A stretch of DNA of 64,000 nucleotides from Symbiodinium natans (Eukaryota; Sar; Dinophyceae; Suessiales; Symbiodiniaceae): the NCBI GenBank assembly GCA_905221605.1, contig CAJNDS010001402.1, forward strand, positions 33,501 through 97,500. The letters run 5' to 3'. The first letter of the stretch is position 1; every line of letters starts with the position of its first letter. This document shows positions 22,686 to 33,895 of the stretch, piece after piece. Below the pieces are notes generated by a model. That model ran no database searches and was not told where the DNA came from. It saw only the letters and a program-made list of their open reading frames with translations. The translations under genes were made by a program, and so were the position numbers.

Positions 22686-25600
22686 CACACACACACACCC
22701 ACCCACGCACGCACGCACGCACGCACGTACGCACTTACGCACTTACTTCTTAGATACATGGAATCCACATTTGAGGCAGAGCCACGCCGCGCACCAAGGC
22801 GACGCTGGAGTACAAGATCAGCAGCACGCCTCGGAATAGAATTGTTGCAGCAGCAAACTTTAGCATCTCCGACCAGAGCATGTGCAAGAGATGGGGTGTG
22901 AGGGGGGAGGGGTGGGTTGGGGTGGGGGCGGCGGTGGGGGGGGTGAGCGGGGGTGAGGGGGGGGGGGGAAGGTGGGAAGTGGTTTTGCACAGTGCCTGCC
23001 CGGCAGGCGCTCAACATCTGGAACAAGGAGCTCTGCATGCGGGGTGCCAATCTTTACCTTTTCCCTCTGAACATAACCCTGAACCCTAAACTTTAAGACC
23101 CAAGCCCCAGAAACCCTCAGCCCTTCACGTTAAACCAAGTAAAGCCCAACCCTACACACAACAACCCTCTGCTTTCCCAGGCGCTGGAGCAAGCCCATAT
23201 TCCAAAGCACTGCGGCCTGGGCTGCGGGGGGTCAGCTCGATTCGGGGTTCCAAAGGCTTTTGGAATTTGGGGGGTATGTAGATTTTAAGGGCTTATGCAA
23301 GATGTCGTGGACGCTTCGGACGATTACTCTTTGGGTTTTTAATGATCCAGGGGTTGGGATCTGGGATGAGGATCAAGGCTTACAAAGACTTGTCCAGAAA
23401 TGTGCGTGGGAACAGTGCTCGCTGTGCGGGCAAGACCCATCAGGCATGATACTGCACACGCACTACTATACTACTAGATTATATACTGCTACACCTTTCG
23501 CAGGCAAGCTGCAAGGCAACGGCAAACGCGTGCACGTCGGGATGCTCCTTCTCCTAAAGCCAAGCAAGTCGCGCCCGACCCGGATCAAATCTTCAAGGGT
23601 ATTTAGACGCAGCTGTGTAAGTACAGGAACCTGTGCTACAGGCATAATGAAGGTGCAGTACACTCTGCCGCCAGAGCTCGTAGAGTGTCGCAGGGACACC
23701 CTGCACTCCACATAGGCCTCCAGCCACCACAGCCAGAATGAAGCCGGCGACTTTCCGCGCTCCTGCTCTGGGCAGTCACGTTTCGAGTTTTCCACAGAAA
23801 CGCTTAAGGCCCTCGTCCCAGACCCCTTGACAACCTTGGAGACGCTCCTATATGAACTCCAAAAGCCGAAGCTCCAAAACCCCAGACAACCCCAAAACCC
23901 TAAACGCCAACGAAAGTAACTAAAGTGGGCTCCTGGTCCCAGCGTGTCCAAGGAGGATTTCCGCACGTTTGGAGCCACCTGCACAGCTTGGCTGCCCCAA
24001 AGTGAGAAAGGGCTTGTTTTGAGCCCCCAGCCTGACTCTTAGAACAAACAATAGCGAGACGGCTCGACGCAGTCTGTGACACATTGAATGCTCGAAACAC
24101 ATGTAACTGGCATGCACGCACGGGGCCTTTTTCGCAGCCATATGGCTGTTGGAGGGATCCTGGGTTGAATCGCCACAGCACCATTGTACTGGTCACAGTC
24201 AAGGGAATTCCAGGGAATAAAAGAGCGCCCCAAGATGTTCTCTGAAGGGCAAGCCTAGGGCCTAGGGTAATATAGGGTAATATAGGGTAATATAGGGTAA
24301 TATGGGGGGTAATATAGGGCAATATGGGGTAATGCGTCTCTTCTATTGAAGCGAGGAGACCCCGTAGACCGAGAAGCCGCCCACGGACATGAAGTTCTGG
24401 TCACACTCCGCTTCCGTCATCCCTTCACCTCGGTACTTTGGTTGTGGGAAGCCCTTGCATACCTTAAGACCTCAAGGTTCACAAAAATCGGCTTCGCTGA
24501 GAAGAAAAGCTGGGAGCACGGCCCATCAACTTGTCAGCTGACGAGGCTTTGCCTCGGATATCCGAAAATACGAGGCACCAAAGGCTGACGAAGTCTGGCG
24601 CCCACTGAGCCACGAACCCCGAAACGCGAAAACAACTGGTACGAAGTTTCCTTCGAGTTGCTGTCGTAACTCGCCTCCTCGCTGTCATCGGAGTCCTCCT
24701 CGAAGCCTTCCTCATCGTGGCCTGCCTTTACAGTCACCGCGCTCTCCTCGCAGCTACCTTGGGTTTGAGCCCTCAGCCCTCAAGGCCTCCACGAACACCA
24801 TGATGAAGAAGGACAGCAAGATCAAGAGGCAACCGAAATCACCTGCGGCGGTTTGCCTATAGACCTTTCGCTCGGCTCTCGTGTGGCAAGGCACGGTACA
24901 GAATAACGGACACGTGTTTGGTGGCTACTCTCAGCCGGGCTGCAGTAAGCCAGCTTACCGGTCAGCGGAGTCACGCCGAACAGACCGAAACGGCCAATGC
25001 AGTATCCCACCATCAGGTTCCTGGTACACAAAACGCCAGCAGGCACTTTTTTTCAAGTGAGGCCTCTTGAGTTGCGATCGGTGTGCCCGAGCGGCTGGCC
25101 ACCAGTATCTTTCACACATGTACCCTGTAACATGACAAAAAAATGTGGTAGAAATGCGCCCAGCAGTTGCCCTGAAATATCCTAAAAGCTTGAACCCTAC
25201 AGACCCTAAACAACCGGGAAATCCCCAAACCCCTAGTAAGACAACCCTCAACCCTAAACCCTAAACCTTAAACCCTTAACCCTTCATTAACCCTTAACCC
25301 TCAACCCTTAACCCTCCACCCTCCACCCTTCACCCTTAACCCTTAATCCGAGCCGAAGGACACGAAGTGGTACAGGGAAAAGCCGAGGCCGATCCCAAGC
25401 AGCTTCACCAGAGGTAGGACAAAGTAGTTGGACAGCGCCCACAAGACCTGGTTAAGAGCTCTGGTTCAACTCTTAAACCCTGAAACCCTAAAAAGCCCTT
25501 CAACCCTTTAACTTAAACTCTTAAACCCTTCAACCCTTAACTAAACCCTTAAGCCCTTAAGCCCTTAAACCCTTAAGCCCTTAAAACCCCTTAAACCCCT

Positions 25601-26856
25601 TAAAACCCTTAAACCCTTAAACCCTTAAACCCTTAAAACCCTTAAACCCTTAAACCCCTTAAAACCCTTAAAACCCTTAAAACCCTTAAAACCCTTAAAA
25701 CCCTTAAAACCCTTAAAACCCTTAAAACCCTTAAAACCCTTAAAGCCCTTAAACCCTAAAGCCGAAGCTTGGGATCCAAGCTCCGTGATCAGTTGCACCA
25801 AGACTTCGCAGAACCTTAGGCCCCAACGCCGCCGAAAACGACTTGCGGTGGTAGGCCGCGCTCCTGAATCCCCGACCCTAAACCCTAAACCCTAAACCCT
25901 AAACCCTAAACCCTAAACCCTCCGAGGTTTTGGGTTGGGGGCTGAGGGTTGAAGGTTTGAGGGGGGGTTTCAGGGGTGGCTTCCGGGTTTGGGGCTTTGG
26001 TTTTGGGATCTCCCTGTCAGATGAGGGCCCAGAGGAAGGGTGCAAGGTTGACTCATGCCTGAGTCAGAGGAAGCCCTTGGCTTGCCGGTTCCTCATGCAG
26101 AATTAAAGAATGGAGCGTTAGGGGGCGATAGGGGGTAGTTACCTAGTTCCCCAAGTCTCCACTAAGAGGCACGAAATGCTGGGGTTCATCACTGGTGCTG
26201 GTGGCTTTCAACAAGCGCCCCGTATCGTTGCGATGCAGTGTTCTCCTGTCAACACCCTATCTTTCCCAACACTCTTTCGGGGGCTGAAAGCTGCCCTCGA
26301 CCCTGGACTGAAGATGCCACACAGGGATTCGAAAGGCAGCCACCCGGGCCCCTACGTCCATAAACCCTATGAAGCAGTATAAGACCCTAAAGTCCCTAAA
26401 CCCAAAACCCTGTCCAGCTCGCCGTGGGAAAGCGCGATGATGAAACCAACCATGAGGATGCCATTGCACATGAACCACTGGAAGGCCGTCCCTTCCTCAA
26501 AACGGGCAGCATATGGTTGAGGAGGGGTCTCCGATCTCAACCCTGTTTCAACATCTTTCAACTTTCTGGGGCACACCATAGCCCGCCCAAGAGACAGAGA
26601 GAGAGAACATACGCCTCCTTATCCTTATGCTGACTGCAGTGCAGAGGTCGAAGATCTCATACTTCTTGACCTGGGCTCTGTGTGCTCTCTGCGTCTCTCG
26701 ACATGTGTCGACTGCATCCTGTATATAGGCTTGTAGGTCACAAGCTCCTTTTATAATAGTCTTGAATCGCAACTATGTGGCCGGAACATACTGGATGCCG
26801 AAGGCGATTGCGGCCACCAGCGCGAAGCCGAGCCCCAATCCAGTGTCGTTTCCCAT
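20711..26856 (-). CDS. TMEM144-family multi-spanning membrane protein (at least 14 exons)
   Basis: The family is the ten-segment TMEM144/DUF1632 group, thought to be carbohydrate or metabolite carriers in the drug/metabolite transporter fold. Exons on the minus strand: 26856-26782 ([20 protein letters not shown]...QYVP), 26670-26650 (VKKYEIF, 21 nt), 26495-26409 ([18 protein letters not shown]...), 25863-25828 ([12 protein letters not shown]), 25447-25362 ([20 protein letters not shown]...), 25020-24959 ([20 protein letters not shown]), 24842 to about 24756 ([20 protein letters not shown]...), an acidic linker within 24740-24640 ([15 protein letters not shown]), about 23762-23662 ([20 protein letters not shown]), 23221-23185 ([10 protein letters not shown]), 22829-22786 ([14 protein letters not shown]), 21223-21142 ([20 protein letters not shown]...), 21046-20962 ([20 protein letters not shown]...), 20895-20832 ([20 protein letters not shown]) and 20755-20711 ([14 protein letters not shown], stop). 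Phases agree at the joins listed, giving about 325 residues against roughly 345 in animals. Donors are GT, GC and one GA. The joins around the linker and before 23221 are unresolved, and a small exon may be missing there. Confidence 0.9.
21976..22722. repeat. AGAC-type microsatellite with a 10-bp core (ACAGACAGAG)n
   Basis: An expanded purine/CA array: mixed ACAC/GAGAC words (21976-22210), then AGAC tetranucleotides, then about 32 near-perfect copies of a 10-bp unit (22305-22630), then AGAC and ACGC tails. It lies wholly within a 1562-nt intron of the TMEM144-like gene (21224-22785). The long Asp/Arg/Gln/Thr ORFs (plus) and Cys/Leu/Ser/Val ORFs (minus) come purely from the repeat. Confidence 0.95.
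22893..22975. promoter_or_regulatory. pyrimidine-rich intron tract (G-rich on plus strand)
   Basis: A run of G with scattered T/A on the plus strand, hence C-rich on the coding minus strand, inside the 355-nt intron 22830-23184 of the TMEM144-like gene. It lies 65-145 bases upstream of the acceptor at 22829, so it may help 3' splice-site recognition, or it may be simple-sequence expansion. Confidence 0.35.
24255..24333. repeat. (GGGTAATATA)n minisatellite
   Basis: About seven copies of a 10-bp unit with small variations, within an intron of the TMEM144-like gene, between the acidic linker and the exon near 23.7 kb. Confidence 0.9.
25245..25350. repeat. degenerate CCCTAAA/CCCTTAA array
   Basis: Telomere-derived units (accctaaaccctaaacctta, acccttaaccc) inside the 341-nt intron 25021-25361 of the TMEM144-like gene. 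Confidence 0.85.
25460..25766. repeat. variant telomere-like array (CCCTTAAA)n
   Basis: About 300 bases of cccttaaa and cccttaaaa units, an expanded variant of CCCTAAA. It fills most of the 380-nt intron 25448-25827 of the TMEM144-like gene. Confidence 0.9.
25873..25921. repeat. interstitial telomere-like array (CCCTAAA)7
   Basis: Seven perfect units inside the intron 25864-26408 of the TMEM144-like gene, ten bases from an exon edge. Confidence 0.9.
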
Positions 26857-28391
26857 GGCGGCCCCGAAGCCTTTTCAACCCTGAACTCATCTAAACTTCC
26901 CCGGATCCGGGAAGGTTCTGCCAATAGCAATTGGCAGGACTAAAGCTAGGTAAGATTGATACTAGTAAGACCTTGTGGTTGCCGCTTGGTGCCATGACTT
27001 CAGATTACAAGTGCAACTTCTGCGGAGAAACCCTGACACTCCACCATCCATGCCCTGCGTGACTCCATAGGCAGACGCGCCGTGGGACGTGTGAAACGCC
27101 ACTCAAGCCACGAGGCTGCGATGGGTCGGTTTTCGACCTCCGTGATCAAAGCCTTGACTGTCACATACGGTCACTTGCTCGGGTGGTGGCCGGTATGGCT
27201 GGAGCCGACGCGACTTGGCAGGCTCCTGTTTGCGGCTTCGGTCCAATCTGCCCATTCTTTTTAAAGGCGTGCGGCACTGTGTGCGCTGTGCCACCGAGTC
27301 CTCCAGAGCACGGCGCAGAAGGGTAGGCAGCACCTCGAGTGCGCAAGCTTCATAACTTGTGTCTAGGGACGCGCGCAGTAGCTGTGCCGGTTGTCCCCAC
27401 GCGTGCCGACTCCTGCTTCACGGTCAAGGGATTGTTGCATCATATTTTGTCTGGGCCCAATAACCCAACAATAGCGCGATCCTTGGGCCATTTCATTTGG
27501 GCCATTGACAGGTTCTCGGCCCTTCTCCAGACTCAGCTCAAGTCCAACTAGGTGGCAACTAGGTGGCAAAAAGCCCCTGCTTCTCTGCTTCTTCATGGAG
27601 CTCCTGGGCTCCTGGCCTGTCAGGCGATCGGCCAGTGAGGTGCTGAGTGGTGCAGCGCCAGCTGCGCCTGCCAAGCTTCCTAGACATCGGCTCACGACTC
27701 ACGGCTAGTATTTAGGCGAAAAAAGGTGGGGATTCTTTGCGCTTTCGCTCCAAACCAATTGCAACCCATCCGCTGTAAGCAGCCAGAATTCCGTTAGCCA
27801 AAAACAAATCCCGCTGCAGCTGATGGACGCAGATGAACGCACCAAGGCGACCCGAGGGTCGACGATGGGCATTTTGGTCTTGTAGGGTTTAAAATTTAGG
27901 GCACGGCCTCCAATTGCTGGCCCAAGACATCTAGGCAGGAGCCTACCTGTAGGATACTTCTGCCTGCCTGGCCATTCGGGGAGAGAGGCTGGCAGCGTGC
28001 GCAGCTCAGCGGGCGTGCTGGGACGCAACTTGCCGCACTTGCCGCAGAACAACGCGCCCTCCGGCTCGTACCTGGGCTTCCCAGATTCGCGCGCATGTCT
28101 ATACACGTGCCAAGTTTTACTGTGGTGAAAAGCCTGCTTGGAACGTGTGGCTATGACATTGATGCGAAAGGTTCTTGCGTGACTTCTCGCGCGACCTTTG
28201 CTGTCCCCCTAGCCGACGCAGGCAACCTTCTCTCGCAGAAGCTATCGCGACGTCCCAAAAACCGTAGCGCGCTGCTGACCCTTCGATTCCCTTCGGCAGA
28301 GTCGCAGGGAATGTGAGCAATTGTGAGCACAATCATGACCTCCCTTTGTTCCGCATCTTGCAGGAAGCGGCATCCTCCGGCCTCTCCGTGA
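26857..28391. other. 5' flank of the TMEM144-like gene, no confident gene
   Basis: A GCCGCC-ATGG start context precedes this region's downstream gene. At 26993-27061 on the plus strand a 22-codon ORF reads KCNFCGETLTLHHPCPA, zinc-ribbon-like, with no visible continuation. A possible minus-strand exon at 27947-28106 is listed separately. No promoter motif was recognised. Confidence 0.4.
27947..28106 (-). CDS. exon-like segment with a CxxC pair
   Basis: The minus strand encodes a protein-like stretch, RYEPEGALFCGKCGKLRPST, then a Pro/Leu-rich run ending at ACAG|GTAGGC, a good GT donor. The CGKC pair is reminiscent of a zinc ribbon but the second pair is not visible. No family assigned. Confidence 0.35.
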
Positions 28392-28637
28392 TCATAGCAA
28401 TCTGCTCCTTAAGCGAAGCCTAATGTTCCTGAAGGTGCCAGCAGGAAGGGCATCTTGCTCTCCGCAAGGCCTCAGACGATCTGCCTTGACGGCACAGCGT
28501 CCAAGAATTCGTGGGAGAATCTCCCTGGCCAAAAAAACAGCTTGATTCTCTAGATCTGTGTGTCCATCGCACACTGCGAAGGACTTGTAGCCGCAACGTC
28601 GTCCTTGATATCCACTGTCCTCGGCATTATTTCTCAT
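28392..28637 (-). CDS. exon-like segment with weak PP2C-phosphatase similarity
   Basis: The minus strand encodes YKSFAVCDGHTDLENQAVFL, then AREILPRILG. The FAVxDGH word followed by an amphipathic helix ending in LPRIL resembles the metal-binding segment of PP2C-type Ser/Thr phosphatases (VFDGHGG...), but the GG pair is replaced by TD and no other PP2C motif was found nearby. The plus strand of the same DNA also reads as a plausible hydrophobic segment, so even the strand is uncertain. Confidence 0.28.
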   Translation of the reverse strand: MRNNAEDSGYQGRRCGYKSFAVCDGHTDLENQAVFLAREILPRILGRCAVKADRLRPCGEQDALPAGTFRNIRLRLRSRLL

Positions 28638-28639
28638 TT

Positions 28640-31600
28640 TGGATCGTTCATTCTCGGCAACTGCGTAGCCGTAGTCGCCTTTTTTTCAGACTCCTCTTCA
28701 GTTCTTCAGGTAGGAGGATTGTCCCAGGCGGGCACACAGCTGGCTGAGCAGCCACCGCATTCGACGCAAGAAGGACTGAAGCATCCCACACCACACCTCA
28801 TGCTGGCCACCTCAGGTCATCCTGAGTAGAAGAAGAATTTTCCTGTCAGCCTGTTCATGCCCTCCTCGCCAGCCGCTCTCACGCTTAACGGCCTGCCCAC
28901 AACCAGTCACGCACGCTTCTCTGTTGCCTTCTGAGCTGGTTCAACATGGTGCCCAGGGCAAGTGCTAGGGCATCGGCGGCTTCCCGCAATACGGACAGTT
29001 CGAGGATGGCGGCGTCTCAGCCTCAGTCGAGCGCACACGGCCACGCAGCACGTGGCAAGCTGTGCCAGGAAGCATGAGCCCGGGCCCAATGCGGAGACCT
29101 TTCCGCAGGTCGAGAGCAACGGCGCAGCAAAAGGAGGAGTGGCGACAGTGACGATAGTGACGACATCGCAAGCGAGGTGCTCAAGACACTTCAACCACAC
29201 GCCGGTACTTAGTTTAGCAATTCCTAGTTCCCTTGTTCTGCGTTTGCAGACGAGGAGGGCCATGCTTGCTTCTCTCATTTTCCTCCTTCACCTGGGTAGC
29301 TGGGCTCCAGGCTGGGGGTGGAGCCTGCGGTTGGCTTCGAACCGGCCAAGGCGACACCGGCAGGCCTCCCAGATTCCACACATCCCAACTGCCAAACTAC
29401 CGTCAACAACCTCATCAAGCTGGCCAAGCACATCCCAAAGACCCAGGAAGCAGCCAGGCTACATCGACTGATCCCAGCCCAACCCGAGAGGCATCCCTCA
29501 CCCGAAACACCGAATCACTGAAAACCCTGAACCTGTGCTGCCTGCAGGAGTTTACCTGCACGAGAAGCTCCAATGTTCAAGTTCTAAAAGCCGTGGTAAT
29601 GCAAACGCCAAGTGGAATTCCCACACCTGCAGCGGCCCTACACCCTGAACCATGCTCGCCTGTGGGAGCCAGCGAAGGTGCTGCGCCTGAAGCGTCAGAG
29701 ATCCCGCGCGGGCCCCAAGGTCCTGCATCACAGAGGCCTTGAGCTAGAGCTTCAGAAAATTGCAGTCTGAAGGAGATTTAGCGGTTCAAGGGGCTATAGG
29801 CTATGGGGGTTAGGGTTTATGCATCATGGTTCAGTAGCTGGGGCCGAGGTTCTGCACACATCCGTATACGCCGTAAGCGTCTTCAAAGTTACAACTTCCT
29901 CCAGCTTAGGGCTTCGGTCGCGCCGGGTCGCCCCTGAACTCCGAAAAACCGCAACCCCCCTGGAAATGTTCAGAGCCTGTGTCGGTGTCGGGCTCCGGGG
30001 CCGATGCAACTGTCGTCAGCAAGTCAAAGTTTGGCAAATTGGGGGGGGGGGGGGGGTAGTAGGTAGGCTCCATGGATTCGGATTCAAGGGCTTAGGGTTC
30101 GAGAAGCGTCTGGTTTTGTTGCGCAGGGTGTGTGAGGGTGAAAGGGCTTACGAATGAAACCTGAATTCTTCAGAGGAAGGCGCCCCTCCTGACTTGCCTC
30201 TTTGGGGGGGGGGTGGGGCTCAGGGTTTAGGCTGCACTCCAAATCCTGCAAATCCCCATGTCCTGACACCTCATGGGTCATGGCAACGCTTTCCTCGGCT
30301 GCTAGGCTACCTCCGAAGATCCTACGCGCAGTGCCCAAATTCCTGAACTCTGGAATTCCATACCCAGATCCCCTTGAGCACTACGACCTTGGAGCCCTTA
30401 ACGACCTTGGAGCCCTAAAACCCCTTAGAGCCCCTAAAGCTTGTTAACACTCGAGCCGCCAGCCCTCAGGTCCTACCTAGACTCCTTAATCCTACACAGA
30501 ACCCTCATCCCCAAAACCCATAAGCCCTACAATTAGCCGGCGGGGGGCTTCATCTTGTACCTGACTTTCATCCCTCTTATAAGGACTGTTCGCATAAGGG
30601 GGAACATCCCAACCCTAAAGCCCTAAAGCCTAAAGCCCTGCACTTCAGCCTTGTGCCCTCCGGGGCTGCGCCGGCGCTGGCTCCGGGGTGGGGTAGTTCC
30701 CTTGTTCAGGGGAGGGTCTTGGGTTTTAGGGTTTAGGGTTTAGGGTTTAGCGGGGGGGGGGGGTGGGGGGAGGTGTTCAAGGCGTTAGGGGTTTAGGGGT
30801 TTAGGGGTTCAGGGGCTTCGTCTTTGGGGGTTAAGGGCTTTGGGTTTAGGGCCAGGGGCTTGGGGTCTCGAGCAAGGAGAACAACAATACTGCACTACTG
30901 CACCCCAAGCACCAGAAACGTCAAAAAACCTAAACCCTAAAACCTGATTTAGGGTTTAAAGTGTTGCGAGAGAGTCCTGGAAAGGGATGTTGAAGGCATC
31001 GAGGTCATGGGCATTAGAAAGAGGCGTTGGGGACGAGATGACCTTGCCGGAGTTGTGAGGAGATGACATTGACCTATCGGGTTTGAATGCAGATTTTGCT
31101 GTAAACGTACGGGTCCTGAACCAAATCCGCAACCTTGCAACCCTACAAAGGTCCCCAAACTCCCGAAACGGCCGGAAACACTGAAGATTAGGGAGTCTAG
31201 TCTAGGGTTTACCAGGATGGGCAATTAGACCCTACAACCCTTAACAAAGGGTCTTGATAGGCTTGTTTATGTGGGGTATAGGGCCTCATAGCCCATCCTG
31301 GAAGGGCATGAAGCATCCCACTGCTGCGCCTGGTCCACGCGACAGCTGCCCTGCTCCTGGCATCGATGACCACCCCATAACCTTACGCCATCCACTCCCT
31401 TTTACGGTTAACGGTGAAGCCGGAAGGCTACGTAACCTAACTCTGAAACTCTAAACCCTAAACACCATATGCCCTGAACCTTCGAGATGTCTGGCCGATG
31501 GTGCAAATCTTTTGGGATTCGGGCGTTTGGTGCAGTTTTTGTGGTCACAAACGGTGAGAACAAGTACGTAGGTTTTTTTTGGCCTCTGAGTACACAGCAC

Positions 31601-32250
31601 TCAGAACTCCAGTTCTCATTAAATGCACACACACACACACAGAGTGTGCAAAGGCTGACCTAACATTTCTCTAATACCTGCACGGGCCAGCAAAGGCCTG
31701 CCTCTATCTCCAGAACTACTCCAGGCAAGAATGTGTCCCAGCGAAGCTACCCCCCGCACACGGCCAGGCTCACAGTCGCCGACAGTTGTAACCCAGTCGC
31801 AACCCAAGATCCCGGGATGCTCAACCCCGAAGCGTCGTCTGAAGCCAGCCCATGGGCCCCCAAGCCCAACCCCTCAAGCACCAACCAATGCAAACCCTCG
31901 ATCCTAAACCCCAAACCCTAAGCCCTTGCAGTCCTAAACCCAGGCCCTCCCTTCCCGCTTGGTTTTGGCGGCCTAAGCGGCCGGCGGCAGCTCCTAGCGA
32001 CTGCTGAAGCCGCAACACCTGGGAAGTCCATTCAAATCAGTTCTCCAAATTCTGATCCCACTATGGGATACTCTAAAACGTAGCAAGCAGCGTTACGCCA
32101 GGACGTCAGGAGGGGACCCATCATTTAGAGATCCCGTACGGGGCACCCTCATATGAGCCATCAACTAAGCGAGCTCGGGGAAAAAAAACCTTCTGGAAAA
32201 AACCCGAGCCCCGCCACAAAGAGATCCATTTGACTCAGAGTTGCCAGTAT
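28640..32250. other. telomere-word-rich region, no confident gene
   Basis: Contains G-runs at 30042 and 30751, TTTAGGG-derived words (30720-30750, 30930-30960), a partial family-B MITE relic (30573-30611) and a CA microsatellite (31622-31642). On the minus strand, 29171-28965 holds NCPYCGKPPMP, a lone CxxC word. None could be built into a gene. Confidence 0.4.
30573..30611. mobile_element. partial family-B MITE-like relic
   Basis: Carries ataaggactgttcgcataag and then ggggaacatccca, matching the right half of the 9.8-kb element. The left arm is missing. Confidence 0.65.
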
Positions 32251-32257
32251 AGAGGGC

Positions 32258-32881
32258 TTAGGGCTGGCTTGCGTGGATTGCAGAAGGAGTCTGAGCTTTC
32301 TTGTAGTTGACATGCAGATGGCCCGCTACATTGATGCGCAGTGTCAACCCCTCAAATGAGATTCGAAGGTCCGCAGCTGGGAAACCTAAGTATTTTAGCC
32401 AGAGCCTCAAACCCTGTACCAAAGCCTCGTCGGCGATTGTCGCCAACTTCTCGATGGCCTGCTCCTGCTGAAATTGGTTCTTTGTTACAAGCACGAGGCA
32501 GAGATCAGGGTCTAGTTACCGGCACCACCCCAACCCTGGCAACCAGACAGATGCTTCCAAAGTTTCATATCCACTGACCCAACTCCTGCAACATGATACC
32601 GGCCCTAAAGCATTGCCTGCAGTTCTCGCGGCATCTGGTGGAGGTTGAACACCCTGGCGGGCATGGGAAGACTTGGATGCTTCTGCTTAGACCCTGCTAC
32701 CTGCATCCTCAATTAACAAGGCGTGCACATGTGCAAACTTCTCAATTTGAGAAAGCAACTTTGCAACCGCAGCAATGCATCTAGTCTTCACGCCAGGCTA
32801 GAAAATCCGTCGTGAAAACCATGCAGTCAACCCGAGGACCCTACCATGGCGGATCATACGCTTTCAGCTCATCTGAGGGGA

Positions 32882-32920
<39 letters not shown>

Positions 32921-33895
32921 AGACTGAGACTTGTGAGCCAAGAAAGATACATCCCAAAGCAGCCCTATACAATGCCACGGCCTGTTTCCCCAGCCCAAGC
33001 CAGAAGTATGCCTTATATGTTGAAGTACGACAGTACGACAACATTAAACTCTTAGGCTCAGAATGACGCAGAACATCACACTTGTTGAAATGTGCGCTGT
33101 GTATTCGTGATGCTAGCAGTCTGCCGAAGCCCACCTGAAGTAGGGACGCGGATGCTGAAGAGCCCGCTTGAAGTCCACAGGCGCAACCAAGATGCCCTCC
33201 TGCAAGGGCAGACGTGATGAATTTGGGTCAGCCACACAGCACAGTGTGCCATGACATCGTATGTGGCACCCTACAAGACTCTAGAAACGGAATCGCGCGG
33301 AAACATCACATGGCATGCATGTTATACATATACACATGCGCCGGGCTTTCTGAGCTTCCGGCATCGTCAAAGACAGCCTGCTCTTCGAAGGGCACGTTGA
33401 AGTAGTGGTTGATGTTCTGCCACATTCCGGTTGTTCGAGCCCATCTTGGGGTCTGTTTGTACATACGGGTGCCACAATGCAGAACAACCCCGAAGCATCT
33501 CTGCTTGTTCCAGGGACTTCGTGGGCGGCGTCAATTTTATGCACTTTCGAGCCAAGAGCCCTTTTCAAGCGCTTTGCCAGCGCAAAGAAAAACCGATGGC
33601 AAAAGCAAGGTAAAACAAGGGAAAGCAAGGTAAAGCAAGGCTAGAGCAAGGTTAGAGCAAGGTCAGTATGGCGCTCAGGACCTCCTTCAAGGTGCTGGCA
33701 AACTCCTCAGACTGGATGAGGGAGCCCATGTCATCAAGGCTGAACCAGTCGTAGGGCTGGCCCTGCGCAGAATGCACAGAATGCATGACCAGGCGTCTAC
33801 TACGCATGTGAAAGAGAATCCACGAGACCCCCAGCCTTACCTCACCATTTCCCTGAGCCCCGCCTTGAACTCCACCCTCAGCATCCTGCCCTTCC
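32258..33895 (-). CDS. exon cluster of an unidentified multi-exon gene
   Basis: Several minus-strand segments look clearly coding and have splice-like ends. About 33895-33846 encodes GRMLRVEFKAGLREM, then donor GTGAGG. From 33762 downward comes GQPYDWFSLDDMGSLIQSEE and FASTLKE, then GT. About 33445-33370 encodes MWQNINHYFNVPFEEQAVFD. 33199-33135 encodes EGILVAPVDFKRALQHPRPY with clean AG| and |GTGGGC ends. About 32685-32611 has MPARVFNLHQMPRELQ, and about 32470-32410 has EQAIEKLATIADEALVQ. The first two exons join in phase 0. Several later joins are ambiguous because two frames look open. I do not recognise the protein. It may be the 3' part of the gene that starts at 36365. Confidence 0.5.
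32880..32931. repeat. (GA)n microsatellite
   Basis: A gagagagaga run flanked by gagact words, in a probable intron of the unidentified gene. Confidence 0.9.
33600..33662. repeat. short GCAAGG-type minisatellite
   Basis: Six to seven imperfect copies of a 9-12 base unit (gcaaggtaaa, gcaaggctag, gcaaggttag) directly 3' of the exon ending near 33660 on the minus strand. Confidence 0.75.

Noticed and set aside
21925-23050. Very long ORFs (up to 362 codons) on both strands, Arg/Asp/Gln/Thr-rich or Cys/Leu/Ser/Val-rich
   Set aside because: They are translations of the AGAC/10-bp microsatellite in three frames on each strand, inside a predicted intron; no non-repetitive domain is present.
24534-24756. 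TMEM144-like gene ending at the TAG at 24754
   Set aside because: The chain would stop after only half of the family fold; the second half of the family was found further along the same strand (23.76-20.71 kb), so this TAG is more likely intronic.
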